Shown: positions 17,335 through 26,122, numbered from the stretch's first letter. The stretch is 64,000 nt of DNA from Aliidiomarina sp. B3213 (GCF_003290085.1 NZ_QMKJ01000001.1:434001-498000), one strand, 5' to 3'. The notes: generated by a model not told the origin, from the letters alone. Made by a program: numbers and translations.

Positions 17335-19259
17335 GTGCTTTGGTACGCATGCAAAACGCTCAATTAGCATTCGGTCATGCCCCGTTGCTTGACCATGCTG
17401 AATTGGTTATAGAGTCGGGTGAACGGCTTTGTATCGTGGGTAGAAACGGTGCAGGTAAATCGACTCTGCTCAAAGTAATTTATAAAGAAGTTCAGCTCGA
17501 CGACGGACAATTGCATTGGGAAAACGACACCCGAGTAGCAATGTTGCCCCAAGATCCACCAGCTAGGTCAGATAAGACTGTATTTACCTATGTAGCAGAG
17601 TCATTTACTGATGCTTATACCTTGTTAGAACAGTATGAAGAGCTTTCTCAGCGTCTCATCAACGAGAGTGACAACGCCAAACTCTTAGAGCAACTGTCTC
17701 GCGTACAAGAGAAGTTAGATGCTGTTGGCGGATGGGAATTACAACAGAGAATAGAGAGCACATTAACTCAACTGCAACTGGACCCTCATACGCAATTGAG
17801 CGCGCTTTCTGGTGGGTGGTTAAGACGCGTTGCAATGGCTCGTGCATTTGTTACCGATCCTGATGTGCTGCTATTGGACGAGCCAACCAACCATTTAGAT
17901 ATTGAAACTGTTCAATGGCTAGAAAAGGTCATTAAGAACTTCAAAGGCGCAATTGTATTTATCAGTCACGACCGTGCTTTTATTCGCTCTTTAGCCACCA
18001 GAATCATTGATGTCGATAGGGGAGTATTGCGCTCTTATCCTGGTAGTTACGATACCTACCTAGCGACTAAAGAGCACGAGCTAGAGGTAGAAGAAGCCCA
18101 AAACGCTGAGTTTGATAAAAAACTGGCTCAGGAAGAAGCTTGGGTGCGCCAAGGTATTAAAGCTCGCCGTACACGAAACGAAGGCCGTGTAAGAGCACTT
18201 AAGAAACTCCGCCAAGAAAGAGCTGAGCGAAGAAGTAAACAAGGGCAGGTAGCGTTCAGCGCGGGCTCTTCTGAAAAGTCAGGCAAAATTGTTTGGAAAT
18301 GCGAACATTTAGGCTATCAAATTGAAGATAAACGCTTAATTAATGACTTAACACTGAACATACAACGCGGAGATAAAATTGCTCTAGTGGGTCCAAACGG
18401 AATTGGGAAAAGTACCTTATTGCAATTAATACTTGGGAACATTAAGCCCACAGAGGGCAAGTGTGAGCAAGGGACTAAAATAAAAGTTGCTTACTATGAT
18501 CAGCATAGAGCGGCGTTAGACCCGGAAATGTCGGTTGCTGACAATGTCAGTGAGGGTAAGCAGGAGGTTGTTCATCAAGGACGAACTCGTCATATTTATA
18601 GCTACTTACAAGACTTCCTATTTACGCCACTACAAGCACGCGCCCCGTTAAAGTCGTTTAGTGGAGGAGAGCGGAATAGGGTCTTATTAGCAAAAATCTT
18701 GCTCTCTGACAGCAATCTATTGATATTGGATGAACCGACCAACGACCTCGATGTTGAAACTCTTGAATTATTAGAGTCTCTAGTTGTGTCTTATGACGGT
18801 ACCGTGCTGGTGGTAAGCCACGACCGAGAGTTTATAGATAATACAGTGTCGACAGTTGTGCTCTTTGAGGGTGACGGAGTTCTCACTGAAATAGTGGGTG
18901 GCTTTCATGAAGTTAGACAGTACCTTGAGCACAAGTCAAAAAATAACAAGAATACGGAAAAAGAAACTCCTGCTAAGGGAACTAATACAGACAATACAAA
19001 GTCTGACAAAACCGATACTTTAGCTCAACCGCGGAAAAAGCTATCATACAAGCTGCAACGGGAGTTAGAGCAATTACCTGGGATTATAGAGCAGTTGGAA
19101 ACAGAGCTTTCACAACGCCATGAGCAGGTAAGTAAACCGAATTTTTTTAATCAGGAACCAAGTGAAACGCAGCCTATACTCGACTCGATTACAGAGATTG
19201 AGAAAAAACTCGATGAGGCTATAGAGCGTTGGGATGAACTTGAACAATTACAGGGTTAA
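17331..19259 (+). CDS. uup: ABC-F family ATPase Uup
   Basis: Soluble ABC-F ATPase linked in E. coli to ribosome function and to reduced precise transposon excision. It has 642 residues. Two nucleotide-binding domains are complete: Walker A GRNGAGKST and GPNGIGKST, signatures LSGGW and FSGGE, and Walker B LLLDEPTNHLD and LILDEPTNDLD. The linker between them is rich in Arg/Lys as usual, and a charged C-terminal coiled coil (about 570-640) distinguishes Uup from other ABC-F proteins. ATGA overlap with the preceding gene indicates translational coupling. Confidence 0.95.
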   Translation: MSALVRMQNAQLAFGHAPLLDHAELVIESGERLCIVGRNGAGKSTLLKVIYKEVQLDDGQLHWENDTRVAMLPQDPPARSDKTVFTYVAESFTDAYTLLEQYEELSQRLINESDNAKLLEQLSRVQEKLDAVGGWELQQRIESTLTQLQLDPHTQLSALSGGWLRRVAMARAFVTDPDVLLLDEPTNHLDIETVQWLEKVIKNFKGAIVFISHDRAFIRSLATRIIDVDRGVLRSYPGSYDTYLATKEHELEVEEAQNAEFDKKLAQEEAWVRQGIKARRTRNEGRVRALKKLRQERAERRSKQGQVAFSAGSSEKSGKIVWKCEHLGYQIEDKRLINDLTLNIQRGDKIALVGPNGIGKSTLLQLILGNIKPTEGKCEQGTKIKVAYYDQHRAALDPEMSVADNVSEGKQEVVHQGRTRHIYSYLQDFLFTPLQARAPLKSFSGGERNRVLLAKILLSDSNLLILDEPTNDLDVETLELLESLVVSYDGTVLVVSHDREFIDNTVSTVVLFEGDGVLTEIVGGFHEVRQYLEHKSKNNKNTEKETPAKGTNTDNTKSDKTDTLAQPRKKLSYKLQRELEQLPGIIEQLETELSQRHEQVSKPNFFNQEPSETQPILDSITEIEKKLDEAIERWDELEQLQG

Positions 19260-19261
19260 TA

Positions 19262-20965
19262 ATGCAATTTAATAAGAAGTCTGCAGCCATTGCTATCGCG
19301 GCAATTCTTTCTGGGGTCAGCGCCAGTGCACATGCAAATCAAGGTTACGAGATAGTTGAAGTTGGAACCCTACCTACCGCATTCTCAAGCGTAGGAACGG
19401 ATATTAACGATTCAGGTGTAGTCACAGGCTATGGCTACGATATTCTAAATCAACCTATACGCGTTGACTTGTTAGATACCGAGGCAGACATTTTTGCGGG
19501 TATCGAAGATTTCAATAACCTAACCGCTGGTGAGTACAGATTCCTAAGAAACTATTTGTTGACCACCGGCGGCGCGATTAATAACCCTACATTCCAAAAA
19601 ATAAGAATTGCTGAGGGTTTTACCTTTGACGGCAACTTTATGTCGTTAAATGATGTCTTCGATGAAATTGAGCCAAATACAGGTACATTGTCTTACAGTA
19701 ACTCATTCTATCCTCAGAACATTGATAATTCAGGGAATACCATTGGAACAACTCAAGCTCCTTTCATACAGCAGTTGGGCCAAACAGCACAAGGTGACGA
19801 AGTAGAATACTTTACACCCGCTCGTTTAATGTCTGGTTATTGGAGCAATGGTGCATCGATTACCTATTTAACTGGTGCAGACGATTTGATTTTTGGTGGC
19901 GTGTCTAGAGCTTCTGCAATGAACGACTCAGGTCAAATTGTGGGTTTTGCAGGTTTAACCAATCGTACGTCATTGCAACTCGCTTACGAAGACTGTATTG
20001 CTGAGGAAGTTGAGAACAACAACGGTGATCTTGTTCCCAACGATCAGATTCCACTAGGTGCATGTATCTATCGTGTTTGGGCAGCGGCTGAATATAATGG
20101 CTCGTACCGTGTTCCTCTATATAACGAACAAGCCTACATGTGGCAAGTAGATGCAAACGGCAACGTGCTATCAAAGCAGGCGTTAGGTGTTACTTTTGAA
20201 GTTCCTGAAGACTCAACAGGTTTTGTGCGTAGCCATGCGTTAGATATAAACAACAATGGCGTTGCCGTTGGTTATACTGACTTCCGTGAAGGAGACAACC
20301 TGAGCAATTTCGCAGATATTTATACTGCAGACGGGGCACAGCAAATCTTTCCTGAAGACGCAGACGGCTATGGTCAAAGTCAGGCATTGTTAATTAATGA
20401 CAACGGTTATATTGCTGGTTTGTCTTCATTGATTGTTGGCACAGGCTATGCGTCTAGAATGTTTATCACGACAGTAGACGAAGCAGGACAAGCTGACGGT
20501 GTTGTTTATCCAGACGGATTCTTCGCAGATTCAGAATGGGTTCCACGTGACATTAACAACCAAAACCAAATTGTGGGTCGCGCTGAAACAGAAGAGCAAA
20601 CTTCACAAGGCCGCACTAGTGGTTTCCTATACGACATCGAGTTAGACGTAGTTACTGACCTGAACGATGTACTTCCTTGTGACAGTGGTTATCGAATTAT
20701 TGAAGCAAAAGCGATTAACGAACAGGGTGAAATTTTGGTTATCGCCATGACAAACCATGAGACCACTGTTGACGGACGTGACTTTGAAGGTGATTCTGTG
20801 CAAGCGTTAGTATTGCGACCTAGTGATACCGCAACACCGTGTGATGATGGTGATGATTTACAGAAACGTGAAGGCGCCTCTGCTTCGCCAATTCAATTAG
20901 GGTTTTTAGCGTTGGTAAGTGTATTTGCCTTTATTACACGTCGTAAGAAATTAAAAATTAAATAG
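19262..20965 (+). CDS. DUF3466 family exported protein with HAF-like repeats
   Basis: A 567-residue exported protein of unknown function. It has a signal peptide (cleavage likely after AHA near residue 25) and repeated segments with a DIN-x-G core that recall HAF repeats: DINDSGVVTGYGYD, AMNDSGQIVGFAG, ALDINNNGVAVGYTD, LLINDNGYIAGLSS, DINNQNQIVGRAE. The C-terminus has a hydrophobic stretch (LGFLALVSVFAFI) followed by RRKKLKIK, which resembles a sorting or anchoring tail. It begins 2 bases after uup. The uup-DUF3466-rmf-fabA order is known from Vibrio and Shewanella relatives. I assign no activity. Confidence 0.8.
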   Translation: MQFNKKSAAIAIAAILSGVSASAHANQGYEIVEVGTLPTAFSSVGTDINDSGVVTGYGYDILNQPIRVDLLDTEADIFAGIEDFNNLTAGEYRFLRNYLLTTGGAINNPTFQKIRIAEGFTFDGNFMSLNDVFDEIEPNTGTLSYSNSFYPQNIDNSGNTIGTTQAPFIQQLGQTAQGDEVEYFTPARLMSGYWSNGASITYLTGADDLIFGGVSRASAMNDSGQIVGFAGLTNRTSLQLAYEDCIAEEVENNNGDLVPNDQIPLGACIYRVWAAAEYNGSYRVPLYNEQAYMWQVDANGNVLSKQALGVTFEVPEDSTGFVRSHALDINNNGVAVGYTDFREGDNLSNFADIYTADGAQQIFPEDADGYGQSQALLINDNGYIAGLSSLIVGTGYASRMFITTVDEAGQADGVVYPDGFFADSEWVPRDINNQNQIVGRAETEEQTSQGRTSGFLYDIELDVVTDLNDVLPCDSGYRIIEAKAINEQGEILVIAMTNHETTVDGRDFEGDSVQALVLRPSDTATPCDDGDDLQKREGASASPIQLGFLALVSVFAFITRRKKLKIK

Positions 20966-20990
20966 TACTTTTTGTTCTAAATAAAAAACT

Positions 20991-21039
20991 AGCGTGATCT
21001 CAACTTGTTAAAAATATTGAGTTGATTTCGCGCTTTTTT
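20991..21039 (+). terminator. Probable terminator after the DUF3466 gene
   Basis: AGCGTGATCTCAAC (20991-21004) can pair with GTTGATTTCGCGCT (21021-21034) with two mismatches or wobbles, followed by six T. The loop is long (16 bases), so strength is uncertain. Confidence 0.6.
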
Positions 21040-21065
21040 GTCATTGAACTTTCTTCAAATTGTAA

Positions 21066-21106
21066 CTATCAAATAAGAGTACACATTAAAAAATGTACAT
21101 TGATAG
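21066..21106 (+). promoter_or_regulatory. Two-part inverted repeat upstream of rmf
   Basis: CTATCA (21066-21071) pairs with TGATAG (21101-21106), and GTACA (21079-21083) pairs with TGTAC (21094-21098). The structure ends 25 bases before the rmf start codon. It may be a leader stem-loop or an operator for the stationary-phase control of rmf. Confidence 0.45.
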
Positions 21107-21131
21107 CAAGACATTTATGAGGAAGCGAAAT

Positions 21132-21308
21132 ATGAAAAGACAAAAAAGAGATCGTCTTGAAAGAGCACATTCACAAGGGTTTAAGGCTGGAGTAGGAGGC
21201 CGCTCAAAAGAAAATTGCCCTTATCAGAATGGAGATATTCGCTCAGAGTGGTTAGGAGGTTGGCGAGACGCAATGGAAGCCAGAAACGACGGACTCTACC
21301 AACGGTAA
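21132..21308 (+). CDS. rmf: Ribosome modulation factor
   Basis: Small basic protein (58 residues) that dimerises 70S ribosomes into inactive 100S particles in stationary phase. It aligns without gaps with E. coli RMF over MKRQKRDRLERAH, GRSKE-CPYQ and WLGGWR-AM. I chose ATG at 21132, not the longer frame from 21093, because E. coli RMF starts at the same MKRQKRD and AGGA (21120-21123) sits eight bases upstream. It is convergent with fabA and shares a bidirectional terminator with it. Confidence 0.95.
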   Translation: MKRQKRDRLERAHSQGFKAGVGGRSKENCPYQNGDIRSEWLGGWRDAMEARNDGLYQR

Positions 21309-21337
21309 TAACCTGATTTTTAGAACCCTATCAATAC

Positions 21338-21368
21338 AAAAAAGCCCAGCAAAAGCTGGGCTTTTTTG
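21338..21368. terminator. Bidirectional terminator between rmf and fabA
   Basis: AAAAAAGCCCAGC and GCTGGGCTTTTTT form a strong stem around an AAAA loop, with T-runs on both strands. It serves both convergent genes. Confidence 0.9.
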
Positions 21369-21381
21369 TGAATGAACGTAC

Positions 21382-21891
21382 TTAGAACGTCGAAGTGTCG
21401 GTAAACAAACCAACTTTTAAATCTTTCGCGGTGTAAATAACGCGGCCATCAACTTCAACTTCTCCGTCACCAATCCCCATAAATAAACGTCTTTTAATTA
21501 AACGTGTCATATTTATGCGATAGGTTACCTTTTTAGCGGTAGGTAATATTTGTCCGGTGAACTTCACTTCACCCACACCTAGAGCTCTACCTTTGCCAGG
21601 TCCGCCAGAGCAGGCAAGGTAAAAGCCAAGTAGTTGCCACATAGCGTCAAGGCCTAAACAACCTGGCATTACAGGATCACCTTTAAAGTGACAGTCAAAG
21701 AACCAAAGATCGGGTTTAATGTCGAGCTCCGCTTCAATATAACCCAGACCTTTCGTACCACCTTCAGGGTCCATTTTAGTTACTCGATCCATCATCAACA
21801 TGTTTGGTGCTGGTAAACGGCTGTTTTCAGGACCAAATAACTCACCGCGACCACATGCGAGAAGCTCTTCACGGCTATAAGATGACTGCAT
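21382..21891 (-). CDS. fabA: 3-hydroxydecanoyl-ACP dehydratase/isomerase FabA
   Basis: Makes trans-2- and cis-3-decenoyl-ACP, the branch point for unsaturated fatty acids. The 169-residue hot-dog enzyme has the full signature [18 protein letters not shown] with catalytic H68 and D82. It closely follows E. coli FabA. The Lon-like protease gene lies 71 bases upstream on the same strand, as ycbZ does in E. coli. I did not find a convincing FadR or FabR operator in the short gap. Confidence 0.97.
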   Translation of the reverse strand: MQSSYSREELLACGRGELFGPENSRLPAPNMLMMDRVTKMDPEGGTKGLGYIEAELDIKPDLWFFDCHFKGDPVMPGCLGLDAMWQLLGFYLACSGGPGKGRALGVGEVKFTGQILPTAKKVTYRINMTRLIKRRLFMGIGDGEVEVDGRVIYTAKDLKVGLFTDTSTF

Positions 21892-21962
21892 AAAAATACC
21901 TTGTTGTTAAATGTAAGCGCATAGACTAGCGAACAGGTGTACGCTGAACAAGTCCGAACAGT

Positions 21963-23942
21963 TTATTTTCGACTAAATAAACGACTCCATAGGCTATTTT
22001 CAACTTCATGCTCATGATTCGCCTGGCGTAAACGATACTTAACGCGACTCGATATAGAGTTTTCAAGCTCTTCGTTATCAGAGCCAAACGGCGTATCTAA
22101 AAGCTTCTCTAACGCTTGAAACACGTGGCTCGCGGTATAGACGTGAAATAAACCTTGTTCTACAGCTGAGCGTATTTCGGCACTTAAATGCAGGTTCCAT
22201 TGATTTGAGGCAGGGATAATAACGCCATGGTTTCCGTCTAACCCCCGTGATTTACAAATTTCGTAATAACCACTGATTTTTTCGTTGATACCACCAACAG
22301 CCTGAACATTACCAAATTGATCGATAGCTCCGGTAACTGCGATCGACTGGATGACCGGTATATCACTTAATGCGGATAGAAGGGCGCATAGCTCTGCAAG
22401 AGACGCGGAGTCGCCGTCAACCTCATGGTAAGACTGTTCAAAGACCAAAGTGGCTGATAATGGCATAGGCTCTTTTCGAGCAAACAGATTGGCTAGAAAT
22501 GCGGTAAGAATCATTACACCTTTGGTATGAATGCTACCACTTAACTCAGATTTCCGTTCGATATCGATAATATCACCATCACCATAATGAACTGTGGCAG
22601 TAATACGAGAAGGCTCGCCATATTCGATACCCGTCATGGTCACGACGGTAAGCCCGTTAATTTGCCCAACAACTCGGCCGTGTGTTTCGATTTGAATCTG
22701 GTTTTCCGTAATCTGACGCCAATTCATTTCGGCAACACGGCTACCACGATATCTTTGCAGTTGTGCCGCTTTCTCCACGTGCTCTCGCTCAATCACCTGG
22801 CTTTCATGCTGATCGGCTATCTCGTCTACTTCCTCTAACAATTGAATTAACCGAATCGCGTCTAGACTGAGTTCCTTTTGGTGTTCACAGAGCGCCGTAG
22901 ACCATTCTAAGAAGCTCGCAACGCCTTGTTCAGTAAAAGGGCGGTGGCGTGTTTTCTGTTGCAGGTACGCCATGTAGTTGCCATACGCTTCAATATTTTC
23001 ATGCTCGGTATGAAAAGCCGTGGAAAAGTCTGCGATAAAGGGGAAGAAATTACTGAAATCAGGATCTAACTCTTCTAGTTGATGAAACAGCTCCGCAGGG
23101 CCGGCTAATAGTACTTTGATATCCAATGGCATAGGTTCTGGTTCGTAAAACAAAGCAGCAGACTGTTCCAGCGTATCAGGCCAGTCTACCTCACCGGTTC
23201 GTAAGGCGTGTTTTAAGCGAGACCATAGTTGCGGTTCTGAAAGAAGTTCAGCAGCGTCAATAATTAAAGTTCCGCCGTTGGCGCGATGTATTGCACCTGC
23301 TCGAATTAAATGTAATTCACTTGAAATGGTGCCATTAAGACTTTGGCTTTTAATTGAGCCGAACAGGCTAGCGGCTGTGACTCGGCGACAATACTCAAAA
23401 GGGCGTGCATTTTCATTAGATACGAGTACTGACGCTAATTCATTGCCTGGAAGATCATCAAATGTTTTGTCGAAAACAAGCTCTAAATACGCACTAAGCG
23501 CAGAAGAGGGGAATTCAGTCATCAAATCTTCTTTCGCTTGAGTACGTTTATCGAGCTCTAGCTCTAAGAAGTAATAAAGCTTTTCCACAAAAACCACAGC
23601 GCTTCCATGGGGTAACCAAATACAAATGGGCTGATATGCGGTTTCTGGGTTGGCAACGTATACCCAGTCGTAACGGATTTTATCAGGGAAGGGTAATGCC
23701 TTAGACGTTTCATTAAGGATATCTTCAGCAATAAGGCCAGGTGTTAAAGCAATATAGGCATGACTATATTGCGACCTTGAACGTAAAGCCTGTTGTAGAG
23801 CTTGTAATGCACGCTTTTGCCCCACTAAAGCACTAGGCTGATGCTCTTTATCCAGGATAGCCTTTAGCCAGTGGCTAGAGTCGGCTGTAAGTAGATGGGT
23901 AGGTAACTTTACTAAGTTATCAGCATGTACCATTTTGGTCAT
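21963..23942 (-). CDS. Lon-like ATP-independent-type protease (YcbZ/LonH family)
   Basis: A 659-residue protein with a C-terminal S16 Lon protease domain. The catalytic dyad is present at S512 (EVDGDSASLAEL) and K555 (GGINEKISGYY), with the 43-residue spacing of Lon. The N-terminal AAA-like part lacks a recognisable Walker A loop: the place where it should lie reads AYIALTPGLIAED. E. coli YcbZ is degenerate at the same place. AGGA seven to eight bases upstream supports the ATG at 23942. It lies next to fabA as in E. coli. Substrates are unknown. Confidence 0.88.
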   Translation of the reverse strand: MTKMVHADNLVKLPTHLLTADSSHWLKAILDKEHQPSALVGQKRALQALQQALRSRSQYSHAYIALTPGLIAEDILNETSKALPFPDKIRYDWVYVANPETAYQPICIWLPHGSAVVFVEKLYYFLELELDKRTQAKEDLMTEFPSSALSAYLELVFDKTFDDLPGNELASVLVSNENARPFEYCRRVTAASLFGSIKSQSLNGTISSELHLIRAGAIHRANGGTLIIDAAELLSEPQLWSRLKHALRTGEVDWPDTLEQSAALFYEPEPMPLDIKVLLAGPAELFHQLEELDPDFSNFFPFIADFSTAFHTEHENIEAYGNYMAYLQQKTRHRPFTEQGVASFLEWSTALCEHQKELSLDAIRLIQLLEEVDEIADQHESQVIEREHVEKAAQLQRYRGSRVAEMNWRQITENQIQIETHGRVVGQINGLTVVTMTGIEYGEPSRITATVHYGDGDIIDIERKSELSGSIHTKGVMILTAFLANLFARKEPMPLSATLVFEQSYHEVDGDSASLAELCALLSALSDIPVIQSIAVTGAIDQFGNVQAVGGINEKISGYYEICKSRGLDGNHGVIIPASNQWNLHLSAEIRSAVEQGLFHVYTASHVFQALEKLLDTPFGSDNEELENSISSRVKYRLRQANHEHEVENSLWSRLFSRK

Positions 23943-24021
23943 CGCGTTTCCTGTGCTCCAAATTTCATTGATTTGCGTATGATACTGTAGTTACAAACGA
24001 TTGCACTGTTTAATATTATGG

Positions 24022-24033
24022 ATATGCGCATAT
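24022..24033. promoter_or_regulatory. Palindrome upstream of the MipA-like gene
   Basis: ATATGCGCATAT is a perfect 12-base palindrome that ends 15 bases before the mipA-like start codon, between divergent genes. It may be an operator, but chance is possible in AT-rich DNA. Confidence 0.3.
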
Positions 24034-24048
24034 TTTGGGGAATAATAA

Positions 24049-24846
24049 ATGCAAAGCACTATTACAAAATGTAATTTTAAATTGAGTTTAGTTGCGCTCG
24101 CAGCTTTTAGTTCCAATCCAGCGTTTGCCCAAGAGCAGCAAGGCACTCATGAACGCAGTCAAACAAGATTTTCGGTTGGTGTTGCGGTGATAAGTTCAAC
24201 TGAAGCATATTTAGGTCAGGAAACAGATACTTTGGTTGTTCCTGCTATCAGTTACGAAACAGAAAATTGGTATTTTAGGGGGATTGAGCTCGGGTATCGG
24301 CCGGAAATACTAAGAGAAAATGGCTTGGTTGTCTTCGCTACATACTCTAACGCAAGCTTTGACCCGGACGACAATAGCAACGCGCAACTTCGAGCATTAG
24401 ATGAACGACCGTTTCGCATTGATTCAGGACTAAGGTACGAGCAAGATTGGATGCTCGGCAAGTTCTCTGCAGAAACAGCCATAAACTTAAGGGACTTTGA
24501 TACTGGCGCACGAGTTTCGCTTCAAAATGCTTATCCATTAAGCGACAAGCCATACATATTCCAACTATCACCGTATATTGGCGTGAATTATTTAAGTAAG
24601 GATTACGCCAACTATACATATGGCGTAGACACGCAAGATACTGAAATATCGGGCCTAAACACTTACCAGTTAGGTTCTACATATACCGTAGAATATGGTC
24701 TTTCTGGTTATTTCCGAGTGAATCGACACTGGACGCTAGCTGCTAATATAAAGTTAGAGCACTTGAGCCAGGACATTAAAAACAGCCCATTAGTGAGCGA
24801 TAGTACCAACCAAAGCGCGTTTATCTTCGTTACATATTCGTTCTAA
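24049..24846 (+). CDS. MipA/OmpV family outer-membrane protein
   Basis: A 265-residue protein with a signal peptide (cleavage near AFA-QEQ, residue 27) and an amphipathic beta-strand pattern ending in the aromatic outer-membrane signature FVTYSF. The motif GVAVISSTEAYLGQETDTLVVPAISY and the following RGIELGYRP are typical of MipA/OmpV. Relatives include the MltA-interacting scaffold protein MipA and Vibrio OmpV; which role applies here is not known. The stop overlaps the end of the convergent CAT-like gene by 4 bases. Confidence 0.82.
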   Translation: MQSTITKCNFKLSLVALAAFSSNPAFAQEQQGTHERSQTRFSVGVAVISSTEAYLGQETDTLVVPAISYETENWYFRGIELGYRPEILRENGLVVFATYSNASFDPDDNSNAQLRALDERPFRIDSGLRYEQDWMLGKFSAETAINLRDFDTGARVSLQNAYPLSDKPYIFQLSPYIGVNYLSKDYANYTYGVDTQDTEISGLNTYQLGSTYTVEYGLSGYFRVNRHWTLAANIKLEHLSQDIKNSPLVSDSTNQSAFIFVTYSF

Positions 24847-25514
24847 ATTAGGCTTTCTAGCTTATTAAAGAACAATGCAGCGTCTGAACCGTCGGCTAAT
24901 GCGTGGTGTAAATGCAGTGAAATAGGCATTTCGTAAGCACCGTTGGCTGACTTTTCGCATTTCCCGACCGAAACCTTAGGCACGCTGTCCAAGCGGGAGA
25001 AATAACGCGCGTGAGATAGGCCTGTAAATTTAATCCATGGCAGCGCAGAGAAATGGATAACGTCCAACCTAGGTTCAGAGCCTAGAGATTCAGAAAATAA
25101 AGCGTTAGAGCGTTGTACAGAATCATTTTCCCGCTGAGCAGCAGCCATAAATGTCTCAAATGATTCTTGGTATGGAATGAGAGAGTACGCAAACGTTTGA
25201 TCTTCGCGCATTTGCGTAGTGGACGCATGAATGTTGTCGAAACTCCAAACTTCGTTGTCTGTTGGCATACGAAGCTTTAAAGCCGGTATATCGTTACAAG
25301 CCTGAAGAATACGATGTAAGTACAGGTAATAGAATGACTTACCGGTAGCTTTCGACTCGTCATAAGTTTTACTGCAGTCGACATTAACGGTTAGACCAAA
25401 ATATGGTTCTTCAAATTCACGAAAAAACAAAAAGTGTTCGCGACGTTTCCAAGTTCGAATATCTACGTTTGAATACGAACTTAGAAACGGAGGCACGTTA
25501 TTGCAATTCGACAT
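24843..25514 (-). CDS. CatA-like acyltransferase (chloramphenicol acetyltransferase fold)
   Basis: A 223-residue protein with the CAT-A family layout: the early TWKRREHF-FF motif, the central IHFSALPWIKFTG, and the C-terminal HHALADG with catalytic H204 and supporting D208 (counted from the start chosen here). I chose ATG at 25514, where GGTGA lies five bases upstream; a longer reading from 25562 has no ribosome site. True chloramphenicol enzymes usually read HHAVCDGFH here, so the substrate may differ, and chromosomal homologues are often not resistance genes. It is an isolated minus-strand gene. Confidence 0.75.
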   Translation of the reverse strand: MSNCNNVPPFLSSYSNVDIRTWKRREHFLFFREFEEPYFGLTVNVDCSKTYDESKATGKSFYYLYLHRILQACNDIPALKLRMPTDNEVWSFDNIHASTTQMREDQTFAYSLIPYQESFETFMAAAQRENDSVQRSNALFSESLGSEPRLDVIHFSALPWIKFTGLSHARYFSRLDSVPKVSVGKCEKSANGAYEMPISLHLHHALADGSDAALFFNKLESLI

Positions 25515-25615
25515 GAAATCACCGTTTAGGTTTTCCACAGGACCAAGGAAACATAAGACCATTGTATGTAATTGAATTCAAGCCTGTATTTCGCGGCACA
25601 TAACATATAACTGCG

Positions 25616-25631
25616 CATAATATATATTATG
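25616..25631. promoter_or_regulatory. 16-base perfect palindrome upstream of the CAT-like gene
   Basis: CATAATATATATTATG is self-complementary over all 16 bases and lies about 100 bases upstream of the CAT-like start, in AT-rich DNA. It is a candidate operator or promoter element. Confidence 0.35.
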
Positions 25632-25689
25632 TTAAATTAAGTATTATAGAAGATATCCTCAAGAGTTCGCACTAACCTCGCTTAGTAAT

Positions 25690-26055
25690 CTATAAAGAAT
25701 ACTGACAAGTTGAGATTAAACCTTTTTCAGATTCTTCAGAGTTGTTTATCGAAAACACCCAATATGAAATAGACTCTGTGCAACTCGTTTCAAATACTCC
25801 TTCCGGAGAGCATTCCAATACTTCAATATTCTGTGGGCTGCTTAAGGTACCAAACATAATGTCGTAAGAAACACGACAATAACCTTCGATTTGATCATTA
25901 ACAGCTTCTTCTGGGTAAATCGGGCCGACATGTATTATTGGTTGGATGTTTTGCCGATTTTCGACAGCATTTTCTAATGACGCATTCGCGAAAACCGCCG
26001 TGGTACTGAAGCTTAATATCAACACAAATGGAATTATTATTTTTGTAAAGGTCAT
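25690..26055 (-). CDS. Small exported protein with a TonB C-terminal-like domain
   Basis: A 121-residue protein with a signal peptide (hydrophobic residues 6-22, likely cut after VFA). The mature part resembles the TonB C-terminal fold: IYPEEAVNDQIEGYCRVSYDI, then the G-L-SPQNIEVLECSPEGVF segment, and a late SYWVFSI. There is no membrane anchor and no proline-rich linker, so it is not a full TonB. Four cysteines in the mature part (one near the YP-A motif, three later) could form disulfides in the periplasm. It is a monocistronic minus-strand gene upstream of the CAT-like gene. Function is unknown. Confidence 0.65.
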   Translation of the reverse strand: MTFTKIIIPFVLILSFSTTAVFANASLENAVENRQNIQPIIHVGPIYPEEAVNDQIEGYCRVSYDIMFGTLSSPQNIEVLECSPEGVFETSCTESISYWVFSINNSEESEKGLISTCQYSL

Positions 26056-26093
26056 ATCTCTATTTCGCTCTTAATTGTTTTAGGTATCGCCCT

Positions 26094-26122
26094 ACAAAAA
26101 AGGAGCCGAAGCTCCCTTTTAA
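26094..26122 (-). terminator. Terminator closing the kinase/FHA operon
   Basis: On the minus strand GGGAGC and GCTCC(T) form a stem around a TTCG tetraloop, flanked by A- and T-runs. It lies 25-50 bases after the lipoprotein stop and ends the long minus-strand run. Confidence 0.9.

Noticed and set aside
21093-21131. N-terminal extension of RMF
   Set aside because: E. coli RMF begins at MKRQKRD and a ribosome site matches the ATG at 21132.
24843-25514. Acquired chloramphenicol resistance gene
   Set aside because: No mobile element is nearby and the active-site motif differs from the resistance enzymes, so I call only the fold.
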